Shown here: piece by piece, positions 17,945 to 27,905 of the stretch
How positions within the stretch are numbered: position 1 is the stretch's first letter
How the letters are laid out: every line of letters starts with the position of its first letter
Source of the DNA: Evansella sp. AB-P1
Lineage (GTDB): Bacteria; Bacillota; Bacilli; Bacillales; Salisediminibacteriaceae
DNA: 64,000 nt
Direction of reading: 5' to 3'
NCBI RefSeq assembly: GCF_029688925.1
Contig: NZ_JARUKY010000001.1
Span: 1-64,000 of the forward strand
Position numbers and translations under genes: made by a program
The notes under the pieces: model-generated
Told to the model about the DNA's origin: nothing
Seen by the model: only the letters and a program-made list of their open reading frames with translations
Databases searched by the model: none

Positions 17945-19378
17945 TTGAGTAAAGTTCCACATAAATGGCTAGTTGTTATTACAGTCCTTCTAGGTACATT
18001 TACGATTATTTTAAATAACAGTATGTTAAATCCTTCTATACCCCATTTAATGAATGTATTTGAAGCAGATGCTGTCTCAACAGGATGGGTAATTACAATC
18101 TTTATGGTTACGATGGGTATTACCATGCCTGTGACTGGCTACTTAGGTGATAAATTTGGGAAAAAGCAGTTATACATGGCTGGTATAAGTATTTTCGTTA
18201 TTGGCTCTATATTGGGGGCACTTTCTTGGGATTTGTCGTCATTAATTTTCTTTAGAGGGCTACAAGGCATTGGTGGTGGCATGATGATGCCAACATCTAT
18301 GGCACTTATTTTTGAAGTGTTTCCTCGTAAGGAACGGGGATTAGCTACAGGGATTTACGGAATTGCAGCGATGCTAGCGCCAACCATCGGACCAACATTA
18401 GGTGGTTTTATTATTGAAATGGGATCTTGGCAATGGCTTTTTCTATGTAATATTCCAACCGGTGTCATTGGTTTAATTTTTGCTTATTTTTACTTAAAAC
18501 AAACAGCGAAGGTGAAAGGAATTACCTTCGATTTATCAGGATTTATTACGGTCACTTTAGGAGTGGGGGCAATATTGCTGGCACTTGGAAGAGTTTCTGA
18601 ATTAGCTCATTTACAAGATGTGGTGAATATTTCATTGTTAGTATTTGGATTTATTGCTCTCATTATATTTGTTCGTATCGAAAATCGTAAAGAGCAGCCA
18701 CTACTAGATTTATCTATATTTAGAATACCAGCATATGGTTATAGTATTTGGATATCTAGTATAAGCTCTATTAGCTTATTTGGGGGAATATTTTTAATCC
18801 CATTACTCATTCAACATGTTTACGGATATGGAGCCATTCTTACAGGATTAATCTTTTTGCCTGCAGCTTTAATAACGGGAATTTTTATGAGTATTGGTGG
18901 GAGAATGCTCGATCGTCATGGACCAGCATTTGTAGTAACCTCAGGCTTAACGGTTGTTACAATTGGAAATGCATTTTTAGGATTTTTAACGATGGAAACA
19001 GCTCTATGGGTTATCTTTCTCCTAAATGCTGTTCGAGGACTAGGTATGGGTTTAAGTACTATGCCTGCAACTACCGCAGGAATGAACTCTATTCCTGGGA
19101 ATATGATTTCAAGAGGATCCGCCATGAATAATGTATTTCGACAGATGAGTTCGGCTCTAGGTATCGTGTTTATTTCCGTTTATTTTGAAGTAAGAAGAGC
19201 ACAAATTGTAGCTGGAAATGGATTGGGCATAGAAGAAGCAAGTTTACAAGCGGTTAATGAGGGTTTTATTGCGATTGCTATATTGACGCTATTAACTATT
19301 CCAGCTGGGGTTTTGCTAGGGAAAGTATACAAGAAACAATCGAAAGGTGACGGTGCTCCTCAAAAAACAGGGGCATAA
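17945..19378 (+). CDS. MFS drug:H+ antiporter, DHA2 (EmrB/QacA-like) family
   Basis: A ~477-residue, 14-TM major facilitator. The signature 'GYLGDKFGKKQLY' (loop 2-3), motif C-like 'AAMLAPTIGPTLGGFIIEM' and 'WQWLFLCNIPTG' identify the DHA2 drug-export branch, close to LmrB/YhcA-type exporters. TTG 17945 has GGTGA 5 bases before it; GTG 17936 is the alternative. It sits between rex and ydiK, where B. subtilis carries tatAy-tatCy. The substrate cannot be read from sequence. Confidence 0.85.
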   Translation: MSKVPHKWLVVITVLLGTFTIILNNSMLNPSIPHLMNVFEADAVSTGWVITIFMVTMGITMPVTGYLGDKFGKKQLYMAGISIFVIGSILGALSWDLSSLIFFRGLQGIGGGMMMPTSMALIFEVFPRKERGLATGIYGIAAMLAPTIGPTLGGFIIEMGSWQWLFLCNIPTGVIGLIFAYFYLKQTAKVKGITFDLSGFITVTLGVGAILLALGRVSELAHLQDVVNISLLVFGFIALIIFVRIENRKEQPLLDLSIFRIPAYGYSIWISSISSISLFGGIFLIPLLIQHVYGYGAILTGLIFLPAALITGIFMSIGGRMLDRHGPAFVVTSGLTVVTIGNAFLGFLTMETALWVIFLLNAVRGLGMGLSTMPATTAGMNSIPGNMISRGSAMNNVFRQMSSALGIVFISVYFEVRRAQIVAGNGLGIEEASLQAVNEGFIAIAILTLLTIPAGVLLGKVYKKQSKGDGAPQKTGA

Positions 19379-19389
19379 AGAATAAAAGA

Positions 19390-19427
19390 GGTTGGTTGAC
19401 GCTAGATAACGTCTCCCAACCTTTTTT
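19390..19427 (+). terminator. terminator after the MFS gene
   Basis: Stem GGTTGG/CCAACC (19390-19395 with 19416-19421), with further inner pairing GACG/CGTC, followed by six T residues. Confidence 0.8.
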
Positions 19428-19436
19428 ACATAATGG

Positions 19437-19637
19437 TTATTCGTTTTTCTTATTTTTTTCCTTTCCTGCCTTGCCAAAATAGCGAAAGGATATCATATAG
19501 TCAATGGTGGCAACACCGATAATTAAAAGTGTAATGATGCTCCATTCTCCAATCCTATTATGATAACTAATAGCAAAAAACACAAAAATCGTTGCTAGAA
19601 TAAAGTAAAAGTAACCGTTAGCTTTGGCTGATCCCAT
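19437..19637 (-). CDS. ydiK: small two-TM membrane protein YdiK
   Basis: A 66-residue protein with two membrane spans and a lysine-rich C-terminus, matching B. subtilis YdiK in size and position. ATG 19637 follows directly on the ydiL stop (TAA-ATG), so the pair is translationally coupled. Function unknown. Confidence 0.8.
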   Translation of the reverse strand: MGSAKANGYFYFILATIFVFFAISYHNRIGEWSIITLLIIGVATIDYMISFRYFGKAGKEKNKKNE

Positions 19638-20357
19638 TTAAAATAATCCTCCAATAATAGTTTGCATATTTTCCATCTGCTCCAAGATTCTTTCAATATC
19701 CTCTCCGAACACAACTTGGACGAGCATAACAAATGAATTAATTCCTACATGAGCCATAATTGGAACAATAATTCGTTTTGTTTTTACATATAGATAGGCA
19801 AATACGATACCAGGGAGCATGTATACAATTAAATGCTGAAAATCAAAGTGCACTAGAGCAAATATAAATCCACTTGATAAGGCGGCTATCCAAAAACCGA
19901 AACGTTTATATAAGCTTCCGAAGATAACCATCCGAAAAACAATCTCTTCCATAATTGGGACTAAAATAGAAACAACGATTATTACAAATGGAACAGCAGT
20001 TGCCCAAGCAACAATATCCTGTGTATTTTCTGATCCAGGTTCAATCCCAAAGAGGTTGATTTGAATAAGGTTGGCTACAATTTGTGCTGCGTAAACCATA
20101 AAGAATCCGAGTATACACCATAGAATGGTTTCACCTACACTAGCTTTATTCCGTGAAAACTCCTCATCTGGTTTTGCAGTAAGTGTTAAGTACAAAATAA
20201 CTAAAAAACCTATAGAAAATGTAATGGCTACTGAAATACCAACTAGTTCATCAAAGGTTCCAGAGAAGCCAAAAGCAATAAGTAGTGCAGCTGTACCAGA
20301 TGTAGCGAGCTGAATAACAATAAAGCTAATGAGTATAATCCAATATCTTTTTGACAA
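19638..20357 (-). CDS. ydiL: CPBP-family intramembrane protease YdiL
   Basis: A 239-residue multi-spanning protein of the CPBP (Abi/CAAX) family. Active-site motifs are 'PIMEEIVFRMVIFGSLYKRFG' (EExxxR) and 'FALVHFDFQH', with the later 'IMAHVGINSFV' (HxxxN). I start at TTG 20357, where AAAGGAGAT gives an ideal ribosome site and the length matches B. subtilis YdiL (~244). The frame remains open upstream to 20528 but without a ribosome site. TATAAT at 20535-20540 (minus strand) may be the -10 of this operon. Confidence 0.83.
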   Translation of the reverse strand: MSKRYWIILISFIVIQLATSGTAALLIAFGFSGTFDELVGISVAITFSIGFLVILYLTLTAKPDEEFSRNKASVGETILWCILGFFMVYAAQIVANLIQINLFGIEPGSENTQDIVAWATAVPFVIIVVSILVPIMEEIVFRMVIFGSLYKRFGFWIAALSSGFIFALVHFDFQHLIVYMLPGIVFAYLYVKTKRIIVPIMAHVGINSFVMLVQVVFGEDIERILEQMENMQTIIGGLF

Positions 20358-20874
20358 CGTCCTATCTCCTTTATTCTTTATTATAGAAGATTTAAAAAGT
20401 TTCCCCTGAAAATACAAATAGTTCAGGAGTGAAATGTAGTGACTCCAGCGACGAGCATATGCTTCACGAATAAACTTAACTTCATGTTGCAAATTTCTAC
20501 TTTCATGGGGGTCTATCTTATTTAGCAATATATTATATAATGTTTCCTATGATTTAGAAATAAAAGTTCTTTTTAATGAAGAATGGTTTCCATTTGTATA
20601 TGTATTTTCTATCGTATATACTTTCATTGGCTAGCACTTGTTCTGAAAAATACTTTACCTTATTTAATTGAAATAGTAACTATCGGTAACTATTGTAACA
20701 TATGATATTTAGGAATACAGAATGACAAGCTTTTTTTTTCTAGCACGTATATTTTCAAATGGTAAAGTCGAAAGTATAATGTATCTATTTTCAGCTAAGA
20801 ATCAATCTTTTGTGTTGAAGTTTGTACTTTTATGTAAAATTGTAAAAGTTCAAATAAAAATTGGTGTAAAAGGG

Positions 20875-20909
20875 TTGCAAAAGAAATAGCATTTGATTAT
20901 TATTATAAT
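20875..20909 (+). promoter_or_regulatory. sigma-A-type promoter of groESL
   Basis: TTGCAA (20875-20880), 17 bases, then TATTAT (20898-20903), overlapping a second TATAAT at 20904-20909. The CIRCE operator begins 5 bases downstream, the usual groESL arrangement. Confidence 0.65.
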
Positions 20910-20913
20910 TGTG

Positions 20914-20940
20914 TTAGCACTCAAGTTGATCGAGTGCTAA
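20914..20940. promoter_or_regulatory. CIRCE operator (HrcA-binding site)
   Basis: A perfect inverted repeat TTAGCACTC - 9 bases - GAGTGCTAA, the canonical HrcA operator, upstream of groES. It implies heat-shock control through HrcA. Confidence 0.97.
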
Positions 20941-21027
20941 CAACAACAATAATAAAAAATGCGAAACACTTTTATTTTTATAAGTAAAGGTATTCGCAAT
21001 AAACATTATTAAAGGAGGTTGTTTTCC

Positions 21028-21312
21028 TTGTTAAAACCATTAGGTGATCGTATTGTCATTGAGTTAGTTGAGCAAGAAGAAAAAACAGCAAGTGGAATCG
21101 TTCTTCCTGATTCTGCAAAAGAGAAGCCACAAGAAGGTAAAGTAGTTGCTGTTGGTACTGGACGCGTAACGGAAAGCGGAGAGAAAGTTGCTCTTGAAGT
21201 ACAAGCTGGAGATTCTGTTATTTTCTCAAAGTACGCAGGTACTGAAGTAAAGTATGAAGGTAATGAATATTTAGTTCTTCGTGAATCAGACGTATTAGCT
21301 ATTATTGGCTAA
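21028..21312 (+). CDS. groES: co-chaperonin GroES
   Basis: A 94-residue GroES with '[19 protein letters not shown]', mobile-loop '[17 protein letters not shown]' and '[25 protein letters not shown]'. The TTG start at 21028 lies 9 bases after AAAGGAGG and gives the canonical length; the frame could extend to 21019 but would overlap the ribosome site. Caps the GroEL ring. Confidence 0.97.
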   Translation: MLKPLGDRIVIELVEQEEKTASGIVLPDSAKEKPQEGKVVAVGTGRVTESGEKVALEVQAGDSVIFSKYAGTEVKYEGNEYLVLRESDVLAIIG

Positions 21313-21363
21313 TAGAAAGTCAACTTTTTAACTTCTTACAATAAAAGACTACATATAAAATAG

Positions 21364-23019
<1,656 letters not shown>

Positions 23020-23046
23020 TAAGTGCCCCGAATCCCAGATATTTTT

Positions 23047-23096
23047 AAAAGAGACTTCTCAATGGGTTTTCTAATCCTAAGAGAAGTCTCTTTTTG
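23047..23096 (+). terminator. terminator of groESL
   Basis: A perfect 14-bp stem AAAAGAGACTTCTC (23047-23060) with its complement at 23081-23094, ending in TTTTT. Confidence 0.9.
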
Positions 23097-23225
23097 TCTA
23101 ACGAAGAATTTTCTGTTGGAACCTTTGAAGGGTATTTGTATCGAACGAAGGACAACGGTGGTAGTTGAAAAACGATTGCAAGGGAAAGTAAATCAGTTAT
23201 TGACTAATTTTTATTTAAATAAAGG

Positions 23226-23305
23226 CTTTTGCTAACAAAATGCTAACATAATACAAATTTAAAAGAGGCTTCTCGTCAGTTAATACAACTATTGAGAAGC
23301 CTTAT
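23226..23305 (+). repeat. TGCTAACAT motif plus hairpin, copy 1
   Basis: GCTAACAAAATGCTAACAT (from 23231) is followed ~20 bases later by a hairpin AGGCTTCTC/GAGAAGCCT with a short T-rich tail. Similar combinations occur near 38069 and 56226, and the motif without hairpin near 30845. Confidence 0.4.
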
Positions 23306-23308
23306 TTG

Positions 23309-23658
23309 TTATAAAGTTATGATTTGATATCCTTCATCAATTAATTGAACTAAACTTGGATGCCCTTAACTTCCCCTAGTGATGAAAAGCCATGTTTTTT
23401 TCTACTTCTTCCACTCCAAAAGCACCGGCACAAAATTCATAAACCCCTTCGATGAATCCTAGCTTCTTTACTGCATTGTAATCGGATGGAACTTACTTTC
23501 AGGATCTTCGAAGTTTTTTGCCCAAACAGTCACAGCACCATTAAAGATAACTTTTAAGACATGACCTGCTTCATATAGTTCTTGCGAATAGAGCAAGCAT
23601 GCAACGCCTTGGCACCCTCGTTTTCTGAAGCATGAACAAGAATAGCAATTTTCTTCAT
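23309..23658 (-). pseudogene. DsrE-family protein, frameshifted remnant
   Basis: Read on the minus strand from ATG 23658 (ribosome site AGAGGTAG), the sequence begins 'MKKIAILVHASENEGAKALH'. After a frameshift it continues 'LLYSQELYEAGHVLKVIFNG' (approximate) and 'AVTVWAKNFEDPES'. After another shift it reads 'YNAVKKLGFIEGVYEFCAGAFGVEE', with a stop and 'LIDEGYQIITL' near the end. This is the layout of small DsrE/DsrF-like sulfur-relay family proteins (~115 residues). At least two frameshifts and one stop make it non-functional unless they are sequencing errors. Confidence 0.7.
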
Positions 23659-24233
23659 AAAAATCTACCTCTTTAAAGATTGATATGTATACTTTATCGT
23701 ATTCATCCTTTATAAACCGTAAGCCAAATTACAAATGGACTTTTTGGACAGAGGAATTTTTTTAATGGTAGGATAAATTTTTCCTATATCCATAACAGTA
23801 AGAACCATAATGATAACTGTCTTCTATAAGGTTATGTTTTAATTATTATTAAGACTATCAAAGTAAGATATATGCTAAGCTATTATAAATTTAAATTGAT
23901 GCAACCTACTTGTTTATAGCAAATTAATTAAACTAAATGATCTGAACATAACCTCTTATAAATTCTCAATCAATTTTTACCATAACTGAAAACTATTTCA
24001 GTCAAAAATTTATCTGCATTTGTTAAGGGTTAGAAATCTTTTAGGTTTACTGGATTAAGGACATACAATAATTAATATTGATTGTTTCAGCTCAAAATAT
24101 TTATAAATAGGATTTCAACTTCACAAAATCTACAATAATCCAAATTATAATTTAATCACTATGAAAAAGTTATTAAGTATTATTTGTCGTCAACCATAAT
24201 TATTCGTCGTGAAAGTTGAGAAATACTAATGGA
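23659..24233. other. 575 bp without recognisable genes
   Basis: AT-rich and stop-rich on both strands. I see no gene, RNA or strong hairpin; it is probably decayed DNA between two pseudogenes. Confidence 0.5.
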
Positions 24234-24405
24234 ATCAAGTTAACATCGTCAATGATACGGATGTCGATCATCCGATGCATCTTCACGGACATTTCTTTAT
24301 GTTTTATCACGAAACGGAGAATCTATATCTGGGTCTCCAATAAAAAAAGAAACATTAAACGGAATAAGAGAAGAATCTTATGAGATTGTATTACTGGAGG
24401 AAAAA
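24234..24405 (+). pseudogene. multicopper oxidase C-terminal fragment
   Basis: A short frame reads 'VNIVNDTDVDHPMHLHGHFFMFY'-like residues, including the HPMHLHGH copper-ligand motif of multicopper oxidases. After a frameshift it continues 'SISGSPIKKETLN' and 'EESYEIVLL', also in family order. Everything upstream and the C-terminal copper motif are missing. A relic of a copper oxidase gene, partly overlapping the ribosome site of the next gene. Confidence 0.75.
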
Positions 24406-24406
24406 A

Positions 24407-25051
24407 TTGAAATACTTTATTTTAATTCTATTATTTGTTCTCATTAGTTTTGGATTATACAATCAACAAGATTGGCTTATTTATTTTAGGTCTGGTGATT
24501 GGGTTACACTTCATGAAATTATGGGGCAAGAATTGTTATTAATTCTATTAATTACATTTATCTTTATGATTATGCAAAATGTATTTTCCCTCATCCCTTT
24601 TCTGTTTTTAACGATGTTTAACATTTGGTTATTCGGGTTTCTAAATGGATACTTATGGAGTTTAATGGGAAACTTTTTAGGGTCTGTCTTGGTATTTTAT
24701 TTAGCAAGGTACGGCTTTCAGGAATGGGGACATCAATACAATCACCTGAAGTTTAAACAACAAATAGAACAGAACGGATTTAAGGTAGTGTTATTTATGC
24801 GACTATTCCCGTTTATGCCTGCAAGTATTGTGAATATAGGCAGTGGTTTGAGTAAAATAAAAGCGAAAGATTTCGTATTAGCGACGTTCATTGGTAATAC
24901 CGTATTTGTACTTTTGCTTTCATTGTTTTCAGTTGGAGTCATAGCGCTAGAATATCAAAATGCAATATATGTACTTCTAACAATTAGTTTGTTAGTGTTT
25001 GCTGTTATAAAACTAAGGAAAAAGAGACTTAAGAATCGAATGAAAGTTTAA
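24407..25051 (+). CDS. VTT/TVP38-TMEM64 (DedA-related) membrane protein
   Basis: A 214-residue integral membrane protein. 'PFLFLTMFNIWLFGFLNGYLWSLMGNFLGSVLVFYLARYGF' (split at residues ~62-105) and 'VVLFMRLFPFMPASIVNIGSGLSKIKAKDF' are the re-entrant/TM blocks of the VTT domain, whose members include lipid scramblases and flippases. TTG 24407 lies 6 bases after TGGAGG; the ATG at 24380 is upstream of that site and belongs to the oxidase relic. Intact gene amid pseudogenes. Confidence 0.82.
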   Translation: MKYFILILLFVLISFGLYNQQDWLIYFRSGDWVTLHEIMGQELLLILLITFIFMIMQNVFSLIPFLFLTMFNIWLFGFLNGYLWSLMGNFLGSVLVFYLARYGFQEWGHQYNHLKFKQQIEQNGFKVVLFMRLFPFMPASIVNIGSGLSKIKAKDFVLATFIGNTVFVLLLSLFSVGVIALEYQNAIYVLLTISLLVFAVIKLRKKRLKNRMKV

Positions 25052-25484
25052 ACGCGAAAAAATTCAGCGATGGAACTGTTACCGTCAGGTAATCTAAATA
25101 TTTTTTTGATTAACAAAATTATTTCATGAAAGAAACTTCACAAAAACTTCAACAAATCTAGTTACCATATAAGTACTATGTTTATATTAGTAACCCTGTG
25201 TTAAGTGTATCTTTCAAAGGATTACGGAGATTCATTCGTACCTTTGATTGAAAATAGGAGTGTTACGGCAGTTTCGTTTGATTATGGAGATTCTATATTA
25301 GTGCGATTACGGATTATAGCAAGGTTTAATATCCATAAATATGGATGGAACGGATCAAAGGGAATTTAATATTTCTCCATTAGATAGTGGTGATGTAGAA
25401 ACTTATGTAAAACAAAACCCCGAAAATGAAAAAGAGTTTAAAACTATGGCTATACGAAGGTTGAAAAGAGATGGAAGGTTTAGT
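25052..25484. other. 430 bp of decayed sequence
   Basis: No intact gene. A stop-free stretch near 25340-25506 (reading NMDGTDQREFNISPLDSG and onward) leads into the response-regulator relic but I do not recognise it. Confidence 0.4.
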
Positions 25485-25618
25485 ATGAGTGATGATATAA
25501 TTACTTGTTGATGATGAACAGGAAATGAAGAAGTTGCTTCGATTTTGCCTTACCCCTTATTCATATTTACTATTATTCTTTTAGATATTTTGATGCCGGA
25601 AATAGATGGTTCGAGGTG
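25485..25618 (+). pseudogene. response-regulator receiver-domain fragment
   Basis: 'MSDDI' is followed, after a frameshift, by 'LLVDDEQEMKKLLRFCLTPYS', the start of a CheY-like receiver. It then jumps to 'ILLDILMPEIDG', the phosphoacceptor block. About 25 residues between the blocks and everything after are missing. A clear relic of a two-component regulator. Confidence 0.7.
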
Positions 25619-25661
25619 AAAATACAAATAGTACTAGATTTCTAGTAAAAGGAGGAAGCTT

Positions 25662-26582
25662 ATGTTACAGGGGATAAAAAGTAAAAAGGAAATATTACTA
25701 CGTCATCTGAGTGTAGCTGCATTTTCTTTTCTTCTTGTATATTTATTTTATCAGTCTTATTACACATGGGGGGTTATTCCATCTTTGTGGCCCGATTGGG
25801 GAATGGATCATCCATTCTGGCGTGCTTGGGCACATGCTGCGTATGTAATCTTGTTTCTTACTCTAATTCTATCGCCAGCTGCAAAGCTTTGGCATCCGAT
25901 AAAAAAATTTACCACATGGAGACGGGAATTTGGAATCTGGTTCGCAATACTCTCCTTCGGCCATGGATATGCGATTTGGGATCGTTGGGCGGACTGGGAA
26001 GTGGCAAGGTTATTCGGCTTTGAATATATTGAGGAAGTCGGTGGTTATATTCTTTTTCGGCCGGAAGTCGGCATCATGAACATGATGGGCCTTGTAATGG
26101 CTCCGATGATTGTTTTACTAGCTGTTACTTCCATTGATAAAGCAGTAAAACTTCTTGGAGTATCTTCTTGGAAATGGTTGCATACCTCATTAATTAATGT
26201 CATTTTCTATATTGCAATCCTTCGTGGCGTTCTTTATCTGTTTTATTTTTTTCAATTCTCACCGCCAAACTGGAGAGAGTATCCGTCGATTTGGTTCTTA
26301 TATGTTTTTCTAGGTATGGCCGTCATCGTTGTATTACTTCAGGCAGCAGCTTTTGTGAAGACAGTACTTCAACAGAAACATGGCAAAGAAAAGAGGGGGG
26401 GCCTTCAGGTCGCTTTTGTAATCAGTGTAGCGGTAATGTTTGTTATGCCAATACTGCTTCTTCTAGGTACAGTAGCGTATTTTGACAGTCGTTCCATTAA
26501 AGAAGCACCTATGTCTATTGGACAATCATCTACCCAGCCTTATGTATTAATCCAAGAAGAATCTTCATATATTTTGACTTGA
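25662..26582 (+). CDS. ferric-reductase-like transmembrane (heme-binding) protein
   Basis: A 306-residue protein with about seven membrane spans. Histidines on consecutive helices ('FWRAWAHAAYVI', 'LSFGHGYAIW', 'WKWLHTSLINV') match the heme-ligand pattern of ferric-reductase-like/MsrQ-type domains. No FAD or NAD(P)H domain is fused, so it needs an electron partner. ATG 25662 follows AAAGGAGGAAGC. It is surrounded by relics of copper genes and precedes a cupredoxin, so a redox/copper-linked role is plausible but unproven. Confidence 0.75.
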   Translation: MLQGIKSKKEILLRHLSVAAFSFLLVYLFYQSYYTWGVIPSLWPDWGMDHPFWRAWAHAAYVILFLTLILSPAAKLWHPIKKFTTWRREFGIWFAILSFGHGYAIWDRWADWEVARLFGFEYIEEVGGYILFRPEVGIMNMMGLVMAPMIVLLAVTSIDKAVKLLGVSSWKWLHTSLINVIFYIAILRGVLYLFYFFQFSPPNWREYPSIWFLYVFLGMAVIVVLLQAAAFVKTVLQQKHGKEKRGGLQVAFVISVAVMFVMPILLLLGTVAYFDSRSIKEAPMSIGQSSTQPYVLIQEESSYILT

Positions 26583-26590
26583 GCAAGCGG

Positions 26591-26648
26591 CGAGGTTGCC
26601 TTAAAAAGGGGGGAGGACCCTTTGGAGACAACCTCGGTTTTTATTTTT
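26591..26648 (+). terminator. terminator after the ferric-reductase-like gene
   Basis: Stem CGAGGTTG/CAACCTCG (26591-26598 with 26629-26636), with additional GG/CC pairing in the loop (AAAGGG/CCCTTT), followed by GTTTTTATTTTT. Confidence 0.8.
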
Positions 26649-26699
26649 AATCAACGGTTTATTTCATCCTACCTCGGTTATTTTCACCGTTCATAAGGA

Positions 26700-27255
26700 C
26701 AAAAGTGAAGTAAGAAGGCCTACGAAACGTAAGTTTAGGTTTCTGCATATATTCGACCACATATGAAATGAAAAAAGAGGTTGGAATAAAATATCCGATA
26801 TCTTACGTCGAGGAAAAGACCGGGAGAGTTCCGATAGATTATAAAGGAACTAAATCAAACCACTAGAGAGTGGATTAATTACTAAGGTATCGGCTTTGTG
26901 AAAGGATATATCAAATAAATAGAGCAATGGATACAACAACGTAGATTAAGACAACTTCTATGGAAAAGGTGAAATAGAGTCAAAACTCGCTTCAAAAACC
27001 TCACGAAACTAAAAATACCTAAGCAGAAAGCTTGGAAATGGGCAAACACCAGGAAATGATATTGGCGTATTTCAAAAAAACAAATCTTACATTAGGCAGT
27101 TTCCAATAAAATTTCAGCACATGTGGGACTTCTTAACTTAGAAAACTTGTATCAGAAAGATTATCTAAAACCACTTAACTTATTGAACCGCAGTATACGA
27201 ACCCGTATGTACGGTGGTGTGGGAGGTCGGGGGCTAATTACCCTCGCCTACTCGA
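26700..27255 (+). mobile_element. group II intron remnant (3' part)
   Basis: The 3' end (27186-27255) reads like domains V/VI of a bacterial group II intron: 'GAACCGCAGTATACGAACC', 'CGTATGTACGGTGGTGTGGG' and 'GGTCGGGGGCTAATTACCC' (bulged-A stem), ending in CTACTCGAT. Upstream, broken frames give maturase-like residues (W-I-Q-Q-R-L-R-Q-L-L-W-K, then 'KAWKWANTR'). The 5' ribozyme part and most of the reverse transcriptase are missing, so it is dead. Confidence 0.75.
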
Positions 27256-27439
27256 TTATAAAAAATCAACATTAAACGCTACCAGAGCCTTTCTAATAGT
27301 TACAAACTAAAAATGCCGATATATCACTTTAACACCGTGCTAATAGTGTAAAGTTCAAAATTTGTACATATTTGCTTTATCAAAAATAATACTCTCTATT
27401 ATATAATTATATTGAAATACAAAACAGGAGGTTATTCAT

Positions 27440-27841
27440 ATGAAAAAACTACTTACATTAATGCTTTCAGCTACAATCTTAGTATCACTTGCAGCTTGTG
27501 GAAATGATGGGGAAGCAGAAGCAAATACAGCAGAACTAGAAGAAATAACAGTTGATAAGGAAGTAGAAGCTGGTGACAAAGAGTTTACTATTACAGCTAC
27601 AAACTTTGATTTTACTATAGATGAGGAGTTAGTAGTAAAAAAGGGCGATAACGTTACTATTCATATAGTGAATGAGGAAGGTGTTCACGGTCTTGAAATC
27701 CCAGGATTTAATGTTACTGGCGGTCTAGAAGAAACCATACAATTCGAAGCAACAGAAACAGGAACATTTGAAATTCTATGCTCTATTCCTTGTGGGGATG
27801 GTCACCATGACATGTCAATCAACTTAGTGGTAGTAGACTAG
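27440..27841 (+). CDS. CuA-like cupredoxin lipoprotein
   Basis: A 133-residue exported lipoprotein: signal peptide with lipobox LAAC (Cys20), an acidic linker, then a cupredoxin domain of ~90 residues. The ligands match a CuA site as in cytochrome oxidase subunit II: His in 'EEGVHGLEI', then 'CSIPCGDGHHDM' (C-x3-C-x3-H-x2-M). There is no membrane helix pair and no oxidase gene nearby, so it is a stand-alone copper electron carrier or a copper-binding protein. AGGAGG precedes ATG 27440. Confidence 0.87.
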   Translation: MKKLLTLMLSATILVSLAACGNDGEAEANTAELEEITVDKEVEAGDKEFTITATNFDFTIDEELVVKKGDNVTIHIVNEEGVHGLEIPGFNVTGGLEETIQFEATETGTFEILCSIPCGDGHHDMSINLVVVD

Positions 27842-27854
27842 TTCATTATAGATA

Positions 27855-27899
27855 AAAAGAGGATGAAATAACTACTATAGTTATCATCCTCTTTTTTCT
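27855..27899 (+). terminator. terminator after the cupredoxin gene
   Basis: AAAGAGGATGA pairs with TCATCCTCTTT, with inner AACTA/TAGTT pairing, followed by a T-rich tail. Confidence 0.8.
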
Positions 27900-27905
27900 T
27901 TTTCG

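Noticed and set aside
20358-20528. N-terminal extension of YdiL (frame open to 20528)
   Set aside because: No ribosome site there, whereas TTG 20357 has an ideal AAAGGAGAT and gives the usual YdiL length; the upstream part is probably 5' untranslated leader.
23023-23235. A 70-codon ORF right after groEL
   Set aside because: It spans the groESL terminator hairpin and has no ribosome site or motif.
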